Shown one piece after another: positions 51,528-59,737 of a DNA stretch of 64,000 nt. Every line of letters begins with the position of its first letter. Positions within the stretch are counted from its first letter, which is position 1. A program made the position numbers and the translations under genes. Below the pieces are notes generated by a model. The model did no database searches, was not told the DNA's origin, and saw only the letters and a list, made by a program, of their open reading frames with translations. Source of the stretch: Stratiolaelaps scimitus (taxonomy: Eukaryota > Arthropoda > Arachnida > Mesostigmata > Laelapidae); NCBI GenBank assembly GCA_019614645.1, contig JABWDB010000036.1:3220001-3284000 (forward strand), read 5' to 3'.

Positions 51528-54500
51528 ATAAAATAATAATAATAATAATATAAACAAATCTGACTCAGTCCCTTAAGCTACAGATTAAACTAAGCCCATC
51601 AATATTGTATATTCTCCTCGCGCATATCTAAACTGCTTCACTGCAAGGATGTGTCCCCTACAGAACTGAGCGTTTCTCAAGCTTCGCGATTCCTCCACTG
51701 CCATTTTATGAAAAGAAACAAGACTATTATTCTGGGAACCATCGAACCAAGCTAACCACATAAACCGACCGAATATACACCGGTGCACTGCAGACAAAAT
51801 TGAACATCAGAGACACAATCTCGCTAGGTATATGTAAAGATCGTCATCGACATGAGACGAGGAAGAGAAGATCTACAGCAACCATCGAGTGTATACTGCA
51901 CACTAACCAATACCGGTAACTAAAGCAGGTATTCAAATCGACTGTGTCAAATATTTAACTAGAGGCAGCGCGTATAGGTTAGAACTTACTGTGCTTCGTC
52001 CGTAGACAAGTGACAGGTAAACATGTTTGCTCTTACCGGTTTTAACAAAGCAGTGCCCACTAAGGAACAGAGGTTCTCCATCGCTGTTCTTGGGTACAAC
52101 GCATTTCTTTGAGCAGAAGACGCTTCCGTGGTCTACATAACCCGCAAGGCAGGGATACAGAGCCATTATGCTTTTGCAATGGTCACTCCTCAAGCATTCC
52201 TTCTCTTTGTCTGACGGCAACGCGACGAATCCCTTCGATACGTTACCACCTGCAGGTTAAATTGAAGTAATGATGGATGCAATTACACACAAAGCCACAA
52301 GCAAACATTAGACCTTACCACCTCACCGAGGTTCAACCAGAGCAAATAGCTTCGGCAATCAATAGCGTTAGACGTCTTACAACGTGCACCATGATCAAAA
52401 GTAAAGAGGAACCTCGACATGTGGTTCTTGTTTGTGATTATGTCTCACCGATGAATCAGACGACAATGTTTGTCGTTGTTCGTATGCAGCCGCCAGTCGA
52501 GTGATTTCTTCTCGAACTGGTAACAGCGGCATTTGATTCTTCATTGACTTGACGATGCATTTCCGTCCACTCCAGCGAAATGATGTTCGTGGCTTGTTTC
52601 ATGTTCGTCGCCATCGTCGCCGCAAGTCTGATGTTCCCGTTCTGAGAATGGGTCGTTTATTACCAGCCTCCTCGTTTGTTTCGTGGTGCCTTGGTCAGTG
52701 TTCTATCTTGCTCAGCGGCGTGAGCTGTGTCATTTGGTACGTCGTCATCATCCGGGATATGCCCTACTCAAGCAATAGCAGTTTGGTTCACTGCCGTTGG
52801 CTTGGTGAGAACCACGAGCATAGCTGCTGATCTAGCGGTCCTTCCAGTGGAGGTCCGAGCATCCAAACACGGTGCTGTAGCCCAAGTACCTTTCTTGGGG
52901 CTAAAGGGTTAGCGATCGCCAAGTTCAAAACGAACTCCCAAAAGATCATTCAGAGCCTAGGGTTGCCATCTCTCGGCACCTGCGAAATGGAGGGCGGGGT
53001 GCTAGGCGTGGCGTGGAGTCCTTCAGAGGATCTGTTCAGATTTCAATTCGCATCACTGGAGTCATGAGCAGGGCATTCCACGACCGGTCGGTCAGTTGAA
53101 GGGTCAGCTGAAGGTATCATACTGCCGTCAGCGATGCATCAGATCTCATAAGCGGCTGCTGTTCATTATTATCACTCGCGTGATCATACACAATTTATAC
53201 CATTGCATCTCAGCAATAGTAACTACTTATTGTAATGATTTATAGACAAACAAATGTAGCATAGATACAAATGCATCCATGCCGAAATTTTCATTCAAAA
53301 ACACAATTTGTTCCCAAGCTTCCCACGCGGATGGGTCGTTAATATGCTCGTTAATAATGGCCAAATGTTCGGTTGACGCCTCTCCCACGCCTGGAATTGA
53401 TGGCTGCGCTTATGTCCGTTCCGAGTGTGCGCGTTCGTTACTGATTCGCTCCGCAAATGGCCATGTGTTGTGCCGAGTTGCGCAGCCGGCCCACTAGAGG
53501 TAGTATAGCCGTACCACCTGTAGTAAGCCGGCCCCGTATACAATGTTCTACATTTAGCTAGCATGCTTCTACTCGGTAGATTTCAGTATAAGCATGCTGG
53601 CTATATGTATGTATGTCTTTGAATATGATTGTGTAAAAATTAGATAATTTTTGCACAATCAATATTTAAATTTGATCGTCCACTGACCAATCTCACCACC
53701 GGATAACGAAATTGTCGATCGTAAAAAATCTGTAAAAAATAGTGGGGTATTCTCTGATCTCACACTCAGGTAGACTTCGCGAACTATTTGTTCGGGTTGC
53801 TGAAATGCTGCCCAGTTCGGTCCAAAAAAATAAACCAGAATCCGTCTTGGCTGTAGAATGAATGTTTCAGTAGCGTAGTACAACGGATCCTGCCTCTTAT
53901 TGTCATACGGATGCACTTATGATTATGGCGTATTTAGATAGTAGATTATGGCGTATTTTTCTTTTATCCAGTTCGAACCATTAGACAATTTACTCACAAT
54001 TGATTCATTGACAAGGTATGACACCAAGGGTAAATATACTGAGATGTGACGTCGGTAAAGATACAGCTCAACGGTGCAACTCCACAAGATATCTATATTT
54101 AATTAAAATTTAACAACTCAGATCCATTATTAAGAAATTGCAGGTCGAGTGTTGCCTTCTTACGTTGGCATGAGAAGTCCTTGAGAATAGTTGGTTTTGA
54201 ATCGTCGCAGAAGAGTGGGCTCGATGAGTTATCGGCACAGACGTGCTTTACGATTTCGGCACAGGACACGGTGCAAATTGGGTCTGCCTTCTGCGAATCC
54301 GTTGCTTCTAAACATAGAAGATGTTGGTTAAAATGATGGAGTTAATGCTCAATAAGCAACAAATCCAAAATTCGAGAACAGCACTATACACAATCCATTA
54401 AACACGCAGGTATAGACCCTGAAGTATTATAATATCTAAAGGACACATCCCGAATCAGGGGACATGTGTCGGAAGACCGGGCCTTTCGCCGACTAGATCT

Positions 54501-56706
54501 TCACACTACTGTGGCGACTGCGGGAATCGCTTAACCCCACCGGGCTGTACAATGTGGCTCAAGCATCAGTCTCGCTCTACGATTGGTACTGTCTTAGCGA
54601 GCCGTGGCTGACGCGTCGCCTAACTCGGCCCATGGCTGGACCAAGGCTAACGGGCGTTCAGGACCAGCATGGACCAGGTATTCGGCATATGGACTTGGTC
54701 GGTAATTCACTCTCCTTTTGGTCCCGGCCCGAAGAGTTGGTCTCTCAGATAAGCAACAAAAATGATGCTTCAATACTGAAGTCCAAGGAGCATCGAGATT
54801 AATCCTCATCGAGCACAACACAGGAGGAGGAGATCCTACCAATATTTATTTTGATTTTTTAACTGTACCCAGAGGAAATGTCGTCCATGTCGCACGGCTT
54901 ATGCCACTCGTTCCACTACAAACAACATCGCCTGCGCGTGATACATATACACAACAAGGTAGATAAAGTAATATATATCCTTACGGTTATATGCGAAGCT
55001 CCGGGGGGCTACTCGGTATTAGCATATGATATCTACGAAGTATGTGACGTTCAGCAAGGTATACCATGCTATATGTATATATGCTTCGTCAAATTAATGC
55101 TTTACTAAATAGTAGACCACTAATTCTTAGTAAATGAATGTTTTTACTTACTGCATCTTTCATCGTGGATAAACGTCACGAACGCGAACACATCCCGAAA
55201 ACAACGCGCCCGGTAACATATTCCATTGGGGCAAAATCCTCGGGGATCATAGTGGCATCTGTATTGACAGGTGCTCATGTGGAACTCTTGTCCGACTATT
55301 TTGCATTTGCATTGCGGTTTATACCACGTTTTGGAGCAGGTTGCATTGTTCTGAGTGCAAAACGCTTCCTCAGAGGTGTTACAGCCTCCCGTGAGTCCCA
55401 CTAAGAGAGCTAGAAGAAACCACGTACAGGTGTAGAAAAGTAGATAGGTTGTCAATATTCAAAGAGCCCACTAGCGAAGCCGCGGAGAAATGAAGCTTAA
55501 ATCAGGAATAGAAAATACAATACTCAACACTCTTCGTCAGAAGTCAAGTCTATCGACCGACTTCAATACAAGCAGATACCAATACATAGATCAGATAAAC
55601 ATTGAGTACATCAATACAATGAGCGCCGTAGGTGCCACAAGAAAAATATGACGCAGTCCTCAGGATCTGACAAGTAACCGCTCTCGAAAACTATTAGGTA
55701 AAAGTTAAAGGTCCATTGAAGAAGAGCGAGTTCAAGGAACCGCGGGTAGAAACAGCACTCTAAGTCGCGACGAACAATCTGATATTCTTAGCCTAATGGT
55801 AAATGGTACAGGTAAAGGTTTTATTGGTTTATTAAAGGAGCTGCAATTTTACAATGCTTAAGCTCTCTTATATGTCACGCAGCGGGGCTCGAACCTGCGG
55901 CCTCTGGCTTCCGATAGCCAGAGGCTTGGAGAACAATCTATCACGAACAATAAAACACCCTCAATCGGGGAAAAGCATTGGAACCAGTGGATTTCTAATA
56001 ACAGCCCAATGACGAATTATCGGAACGATACAAGTGTTACTGCAATGTCATTCGTGTACGCCAGAAGGACACACAGGAAGACACCCACACGGCCATAGTT
56101 TTTCGAGAAGGTATGAGTCGTGAAGTGTGAAACGTTTGTAGTTCGAGGAAGGGATATGTTCTGAGATGAGTTGGTGCTCGGAAACTGCTCAGCGTAATGG
56201 CAATGCCCCTTCCGAGAGGATGTTCACTAAAAACGAGCAAGCGATCCGTGCCCTGTACACGTACGGAGACAATAAATGTGCAAAGGCGTCCTCCGCACCA
56301 AGGAGGAACTGTACGACGTATCCATCGTGAGGTTCGGCCGAACACGGGCGATGAAATCACGAACGCGGAGCAGGATGGAACATTTAAGAAACAAGTAGAC
56401 ACAACACACGAAGGGGAGAGCGCAAGTACACACAGTGAAGATTGTGCAAAACGATAACGCACCCTCAGTCATGGCTGAATTAATCCAGTTTGTGTCGAGC
56501 GCATTAAAGCTGTACTGTAGTCATGGAACACGCTTCGAGCCTTACTGATGCAGAGAAAGCACTCATTACTGCTTTACACCAAGCAGTAAAGACCCAGGCT
56601 GCAATTGCCAGAGAAATTGAGAGAAGACGTCGCGTAGTGCAAAATTATTTACGCAGTCCGTCGACGTATGGTACTAATAACCTATAGATCAAACTTGATC
56701 ATTTAA

Positions 56707-56749
<43 letters not shown>

Positions 56750-58989
56750 AAAGGATAATTACTGATTCAAAATAAATTCACTCTGTCACGAATCCATTCA
56801 CGTCCACGAAACATCAGCTAGCCAACTGTCAGCCTTATCTGCATATCATACGGGCGCAAGTGAAAACAATACCGCGTCTTCAATAACCGTGACAGCCCGA
56901 CTAAATTGGCCCGTTGGCCCGATGGCCAGAGGCCGGAAATTGGTGAGTATTGGGGCAACGTTTTTTAACGAGGATTTTTGGGAAATTGAACTTTATTTTC
57001 GTCACCGAGGATGCTCTGAAACAACAAAATACCTTTTAGATGATGTGCACCCACAAGGTACTTCAGATCATCCTCGGTGACGAAAATAAAGTTCCAATTT
57101 GGACGGGCCAGATGGATTCAACAGTTATTCGCATGACGTACGTAAAGAGCCGAGGTATTTATCAACGCGTAACCAGCGGGGACCGTTATGGTTTAGGAAG
57201 CTTTCACCTCTCTTGGCGGACTCCCACTCGCTTCCATCTCATCTCGAATGAATAGCGAGGACTATCAGCAGATGGCTGTGTATAACGACCTACTACCGTT
57301 TAGGAGTATATTTCATCGACTTTCATCGACTGCCAATTGTTTTCCAACAAGATAACGCTATCTTGTTGGAAAACAATTGGCAGTCAATACACGGCTACAC
57401 AGTACTTTAGCACAAGAAAACGAGAATTAATTCAGCGAGAATAACGTGCATTATCATTTTGCACAACCGAAACACGAGACATTTTATTGTAGCAGGCTGC
57501 ATGTGACGACATATGCGCTATTCTGTGTGGTGTGTATGTTATCCGACGCCTACATTAATCTGATACAGCATAAATAACAATAACTCATTTGAGTGTATTC
57601 TTTGTAATAGGAGAAGAGACTGAGTAGAGGCAGTCAACCAAAGAACTGAGTAGAGGCAGTCAACCTAGTCATGGAACCAGTATCATTTGGATCATCTCAA
57701 GAGAAGAGTGGAATGGCAGCCGTGGCAGATCCCGGCCCAGCCTGCACATGTAGATTCTGTGGGGATGCGTGCCCCAGGTACCCTCTGCAAAGGGAGCATC
57801 CGACATTCGGCCTACAATAGTTTCCGTTTGCACCAGTAGTTCTGGGTGAAGGCCTCCCTGTAATGTCGTGGTAGTGCAGGTTCCCTGTATCTATCCGGTC
57901 CCGATAATCACGTCCGGCCTTCTCTATACGACCAGGCACCCACATGTTTTCCACGTGGTGCATATTCGGTCCACTTCCCAGGATTATCTAAATTTGTATT
58001 ATATATCGATGATACCCTTGCGTAACGGCATCTTGTGCAAAATAACCCAAGAATTCCAAGAAATATTTGAATACCAAGCTGATCAAATTTATCGTGAAGC
58101 TAAGTCCAATAGCACCAAACTGGTGTAGTAGACACATGTGTATCACATACAACACACTGTGTCCATATTAATTAAATGTAAAGTAAACTAATGTAGAGTA
58201 AACTAATGCACTAACAGTATGGAAAGGACACATAATGGACATGTGTCCATTATGCATGCTCCTTGTTCAGTTAAGCATTCACACAACGATCGAATAAACA
58301 ATATACATTCCAGACACAAATGTTATGGACTCTGGATTGGATTAAGACTTAGAGACTTAGTTCAGTCATAATCCATTAGATATCATGTTCACCGTCGTCT
58401 ATGAATTGGTGTTCGGCGGCCATGGTGTTGGCATGCTAATGCATGCCAACACCCCCCAACATGTTAATATTTATGTCCCCTTATGTTAATATTTATGTCC
58501 CCATATGCACTTACCCCAAAAGACCGCCATGATCACGAGGAGGCCGCACACCGCTCCTATACTCAAAATTATAACCTTCCTGTACGAACGTTTGGGCTTG
58601 TCGAGGCCGCGTATAATCGCATCCCTTTGCTGTCGTAGGTTTTTGTTTTCATTCCGTATGAAGGTATTCATCTCGACCATCCGCAAGAAGTCGCTCTCCT
58701 CGACGCAATCTACGTCTTGAGAGTAGAAAGAAGGCTCCCTTTTGTCTCCCCCTAGATAAGGGGTAGATGCCGACCTCCGCATCGTCTTTACCCTCCTGTC
58801 ATCTCCTTGGTTGGCTCCTTCATCCGCCTTTGGAGTCTCTGCCCTCCTTTGACCTTCAGGGAACGCAGACTTCCTTTGACCTTCAGGGAACGCATCTTCG
58901 CCTCCTCGAGAGAGGCTTGGCTTCCTGTCAACTGTTGCGGCCGTTTCACCTTCTGACGTCTCTGAATCGAAGTCGCTTAAGTCGTCCAT
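45837..58989 (-). CDS. Type II membrane glycoprotein with Cys-rich stalk, seven exons, unknown family
   Basis: Seven minus-strand exons join with matching phases into 772 codons plus a stop: 58989-58515, 55400-55152, 54307-54164, 53850-53764, 52249-52037, 47299-46396 and 46083-45837. All introns are GT-AG. The first five junctions are phase 1, the usual pattern for shuffled extracellular modules, and the last is phase 2. Exon 1 gives an acidic, Ser-rich cytosolic tail and, after KPKRSYRK, a 20-residue membrane span (about 139-158); positive-inside orientation predicts type II topology. Exons 2-5 are Cys-rich (about 23 Cys in some 230 residues). Exons 6-7 form a larger, mostly helical-looking domain. 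Nine N-x-S/T sequons lie in the predicted ectodomain and support an extracellular location. There is no HExxH, so it is not an active M13 peptidase despite the similar layout. I recognise no family. Exon 4 is the least certain. Confidence 0.72.
46396..47299 (-). CDS. Membrane glycoprotein exon 6: large ectodomain exon
   Basis: 904 nt, open throughout, phase 1 in and phase 2 out, from the acceptor TTTGATTTCAG to the donor GCGA|GTAAGTGG. It begins with NCGASMTKLMQLLSG and contains sequons NRS, NIT, NAT and NET and seven cysteines. An unbroken exon of 300 codons in this AT-rich context is strong evidence of coding. No catalytic motif is recognisable. Confidence 0.85.
48452..48482. repeat. Perfect 14-bp hairpin
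   Basis: Arms agcattgcgtagta and tactacgcaatgct with a 3-nt loop. It sits directly beside the 5' boundary of the LINE endonuclease fragment. Confidence 0.9.
48480..48960 (+). mobile_element. LINE endonuclease-domain remnant
   Basis: In shifting plus-strand frames the sequence reads a segment like the start of an apurinic-type endonuclease of I/R1-group LINEs: DAYDVLLGTVRRMG, then DLVLLSEPNNTKANRAPQW, and further on TLVVGMA in place of the usual V-V-G-D-F-N. Frameshifts separate the pieces and no reverse transcriptase follows. This is a dead fragment inside intron 5 of the membrane glycoprotein gene, in opposite orientation to the gene. Confidence 0.6.
49524..49586. repeat. GC-rich imperfect hairpin built on GGTCAGCTGG units
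   Basis: Two direct ggtcagctgg-like units on the left are matched by their complements on the right (arm of about 26 bp with one 4-nt bulge and one mismatch), around a ctggggg/cccccag core. A related gggtcagctgaagg occurs near 53101-53114. Confidence 0.8.
50550..51425 (-). mobile_element. BEL/Pao retrotransposon integrase remnant
   Basis: Three minus-strand frames continue one another. The first (about 51425-51020) has NERHPIVLRA and LALRRFL, as in the zinc-binding region of BEL integrases, then SDTARTFVRAA, resembling the S-D-N-x-x-x-F strand. The second (about 51030-50880) has MCELAAVINGRPVSYMDPD and PTPITPAGFL. The third (50890-50550) has RWYTDYMLQLR and DENQPRNRWDLVGVI, the conserved C-terminal domain of BEL/Pao Pol. 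Frameshifts lie near 51030 and 50880, and most of the catalytic core is deleted. It is GC-rich against its flanks and lies inside intron 5 of the membrane glycoprotein gene. Confidence 0.85.
51448..51552. repeat. Long (TA)n/(AAT)n microsatellite
   Basis: Over 100 bp of TATATT/TA sequence passing into AATAAT, abutting the truncated 5' side of the BEL/Pao remnant. Confidence 0.9.
52037..52249 (-). CDS. Membrane glycoprotein exon 5: Cys-rich module
   Basis: 213 nt, phase 1 at both ends, from the acceptor CCTGCAG to the donor G|GTAAGAG. It encodes an NVS sequon and six cysteines in KECLRSDHCKS, YPC, VFCSKKC and GHC. The VFCSKKC...HC ending resembles the FCPNGIC...C ending of exon 2, so exons 2-5 may be degenerate repeats of one module. 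Confidence 0.78.
52250..54163. other. Introns 3-4 of the membrane glycoprotein gene
   Basis: Apart from tentative exon 4 no gene is seen. It has a dyad tagctagcatgctt / aagcatgctggcta at about 53555-53606. Plus-strand frames at 52549-52830 and 53279-53497 have no recognisable content. Confidence 0.5.
53764..53850 (-). CDS. Membrane glycoprotein exon 4 (tentative)
   Basis: 87 nt between an acceptor ATTCTACAG and a weaker donor T|GTGAGA, phase 1 at both ends. It encodes PKTDSGLFFWTELGS, a Ser/Arg-rich stretch and a cysteine split over the next junction. The reading is chosen because it keeps phase. The longer open frame here (53659-53916) cannot be joined to exon 3 in phase. Exon 3 also joins exon 5 directly in phase, so this exon may be optional or false. 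Confidence 0.45.
54164..54307 (-). CDS. Membrane glycoprotein exon 3: Cys-rich module
   Basis: 144 nt, phase 1 at both ends, so it could be skipped without a frameshift. It encodes five cysteines (ICTVSC, KHVC, LFC, FSC) and an NSS sequon. The donor is C|GTAAGA. Confidence 0.75.
54308..55151. other. Intron 2 of the membrane glycoprotein gene
   Basis: Includes a GC-richer stretch (54440-54830) with open frames on both strands and no recognisable domain. It may be another transposon remnant, but nothing specific shows this. Confidence 0.5.
55152..55400 (-). CDS. Membrane glycoprotein exon 2: Cys-rich stalk
   Basis: Eleven cysteines in about 82 residues, with the EGF-like spacing C-x6-C-x8-C-x-C near the start. 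Sequons NTS and NAT are present. Two in-frame acceptors (exon start 55400 or 55409) are usable in the same phase; the upstream one adds three hydrophobic residues (Ala-Leu-Leu) to the membrane span. The exon ends in phase 1 at GCA|GTAAGTA. Confidence 0.78.
55799..55931 (-). mobile_element. tRNA-derived SINE, copy 2 (5'-truncated)
   Basis: Reverse-strand copy of the 43883-44016 element. The B box ggttcgagccccgc is present, preceded by ctctggctatcggaagccagagg, which here forms a perfect stem absent from copy 1, and followed by tgacatataagag, gcattgtaaaat and a tail with ccaataaaacctttacc. The A-box end is missing or degraded. It lies in intron 1 of the membrane glycoprotein gene, in the same orientation as the gene. 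Confidence 0.8.
55932..56520. other. Intron 1 sequence, unassigned
   Basis: Overlapping frames at 56037-56462 (minus) and 56197-56457 (plus) are of similar length and neither has a domain. I see nothing else. Confidence 0.45.
56523..56687 (+). pseudogene. Tc3-like transposase, N-terminal DNA-binding part
   Basis: A 54-codon frame begins at an ATG and reads SLTDAEKALITALHQAVKT, then AIAREIERRR, then QNYLRSPSTYGTN, ending at TAG. The order (hydrophobic helix, Ile-Ala-Arg-Glu-Ile recognition helix, N-Y-L-x-x-P-x-x-Y-G-T) fits the first helix-turn-helix of Tc3-type transposases. The frame stops exactly where 18S rDNA sequence begins. The catalytic part resumes about 380 bp later. Confidence 0.8.
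56688..56761 (+). rRNA. Fragment: 3' end of 18S rRNA (pseudogene piece)
   Basis: The last ~70 nt of a small-subunit rRNA gene, including agtaaaagtcgtaacaagg, ggtttccgtaggtgaacctg and the terminal GGAT(C)ATTA, here ggataatta. About three substitutions from the universal sequence are visible (gaggaag to aaggaag, gcggaagg to gcgaaagg, gatcatta to gataatta). The rest of the rRNA is absent, so this is a dispersed rDNA fragment and not a functional gene. Sequence after 56761 may be ITS1, which I cannot verify. Confidence 0.92.
56762..56982 (+). other. Possible ITS1-derived sequence
   Basis: Follows the 18S 3' end directly, where ITS1 would lie in an rDNA unit, and ends where the transposase-derived hairpin begins. 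ITS1 evolves too fast to be recognised by eye, so this rests on position only. Confidence 0.35.
56983..57100. repeat. 31/32-bp inverted repeat at the left end of the Tc3 catalytic fragment
   Basis: 56983-57013 is the reverse complement of 57069-57100 except for one missing base; the spacer is 55 nt. The right arm is part of the transposase-derived sequence, so the left arm is an inverted copy of the end of that fragment. Confidence 0.92.
57069..57354 (+). pseudogene. Tc3-like transposase, central catalytic part
   Basis: Plus-strand frames in succession read HDVRKEPRYLSTRNQRG, then GTVMV, EAFTSLGGLPLA, SSRMNSEDYQQM and NDLLPF, and finally LPIVFQQDNA. These are consecutive landmarks of Tc3/Tc1 transposases, the last being the second catalytic Asp motif. 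Several frameshifts and stops make it a pseudogene. The following C-terminal part, with the third acidic residue, is not present: at 57355 the sequence turns back on itself. Confidence 0.85.
57328..57385. repeat. Perfect 27-bp hairpin at the right end of the Tc3 catalytic fragment
   Basis: 57328-57354 is exactly complementary to 57359-57385, with a 4-nt loop acgc. The left arm encodes the transposase QQDNA motif, so the right arm is a fold-back copy. Confidence 0.95.
57617..57665 (+). repeat. Tandem duplication, 28-bp period
   Basis: actgagtagaggcagtcaacc occurs twice (57617-57637 and 57645-57665) with a 7-nt spacer. Confidence 0.88.
58232..58253. repeat. Perfect 10-bp hairpin
   Basis: Arms ataatggaca and tgtccattat with a 2-nt loop. 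Confidence 0.85.
58424..58502. repeat. 13-bp hairpin followed by direct repeat, next to exon 1 donor
   Basis: The hairpin ggtgttggcatgc / gcatgccaacacc (loop taat) is followed by two copies of ttaatatttatgtcccc. In gene orientation this lies 13-91 nt inside intron 1, close enough to affect recognition of the 5' splice site. Confidence 0.8.
58515..58989 (-). CDS. Membrane glycoprotein exon 1: cytosolic tail and membrane span
   Basis: The ATG at 58989 is the first in frame and has a good context (A at -3, G at +4); the frame stays open upstream but without an ATG. The tail opens with MDDLSDFDSETSEGE, has a tandem AFPEGQRKS/AFPEGQRRA repeat, and contains a Lys/Arg/Gln-rich stretch before the span VIILSIGAVCGLLVIMAVFW. 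It ends in phase 1 at G|GTAAGTG. Confidence 0.8.
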
Positions 58990-59737
58990 TCTTCTAGAAG
59001 ATACCTTGGTCGCTTGGTTGAATCGTTGGTGTCGCCACCCGGCCACACGCGCCGATCTGAACTGGGCGTCACGAAGCAAGACGATATCGCACTAGGGGCT
59101 AGAGCAGCAAATTTCGGTCCGCCAAACTGGGTAGAGTCGTGAAGCATGCTTAGGGTTAGCTACGTTGTCATCCTTGGAGAACGAGATGTGGCCCTACAGA
59201 CCATGAGCGGGCTGTTCGACAAATCCGTAAGGTACCAACAGCAGAATGGAGTGTATACCGATATTGATATGTACTGTTGCATTTTTCTTTAGGATTATGT
59301 TTATGGTAAGTGGTTAGCGGAAGCTATAGTAAGCTCACGTAAGTCTTCCACTCACTCTTGGTGAGAATAATCACAACAGAATCTCAAATCTGGCGTATGT
59401 TTGAACTCAGCCCCTTTAAGGTATCACACAGCCTTGTGGCAAATTCACGAGCATTTGACATGCGGTACTACACTGTGTATGTGGGGGTGTGGGCAGTACT
59501 ACATAATCCGTATCTTATTTTCTTCGCGGAATATGTCAATATAGAAAAGAAAAGAACGATTTGTATGAGACTAAATGTGGATGAGGCCAACGTATTTCAG
59601 GTTTATACCTAACACGTGTGTCGTCCGTGTTAAACACCCACATGTCTCCGGTTTAGAGATCCAATAGGTTAGGTTGGTCTTTGATAACTAACCCAGTCTC
59701 CTTGACCGTCAAGAGACGGTTTATACAATCTGTACTG

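Larger units (their letters stand above)
47300..52036. other. Intron 5 of the membrane glycoprotein gene, transposon-filled
   Basis: Between exons 6 and 5. It carries a LINE endonuclease remnant (48480-48960), hairpins at 48452-48482 and 49524-49586, a BEL/Pao remnant (50550-51425) and a long AT microsatellite (51448-51552). Stretches 47310-48440 and 49000-50540 hold nothing else I recognise apart from (TA)n at 50275-50296. Confidence 0.6.
57386..58514. other. Remainder of intron 1 of the membrane glycoprotein gene
   Basis: Holds a 28-bp-period direct repeat at 57617-57665, a small hairpin at 58232-58253, a 13-bp hairpin at 58424-58453, and a direct repeat of atgttaatatttatgtcccc at 58461-58502. 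A plus-strand ATG at 57672 opens a frame with CTCRFCGDAC that stops after about 50 codons and is unassigned. Confidence 0.5.

Noticed and set aside
56037..56462. 141-codon minus-strand frame in intron 1
   Set aside because: No domain, a competing plus-strand frame of 86 codons in the same place, and no phase-compatible splice pair that would join it to the surrounding gene was found.
45837..58989. Membrane glycoprotein as an M13 (neprilysin) peptidase
   Set aside because: Topology and size fit, but no HExxH or other zinc ligand motif is visible in exons 6-7 and the cysteine pattern differs.
59660..59690. Telomere-like TTAGG repeats
   Set aside because: Only about two imperfect units (ataggttaggttgg); not an array.
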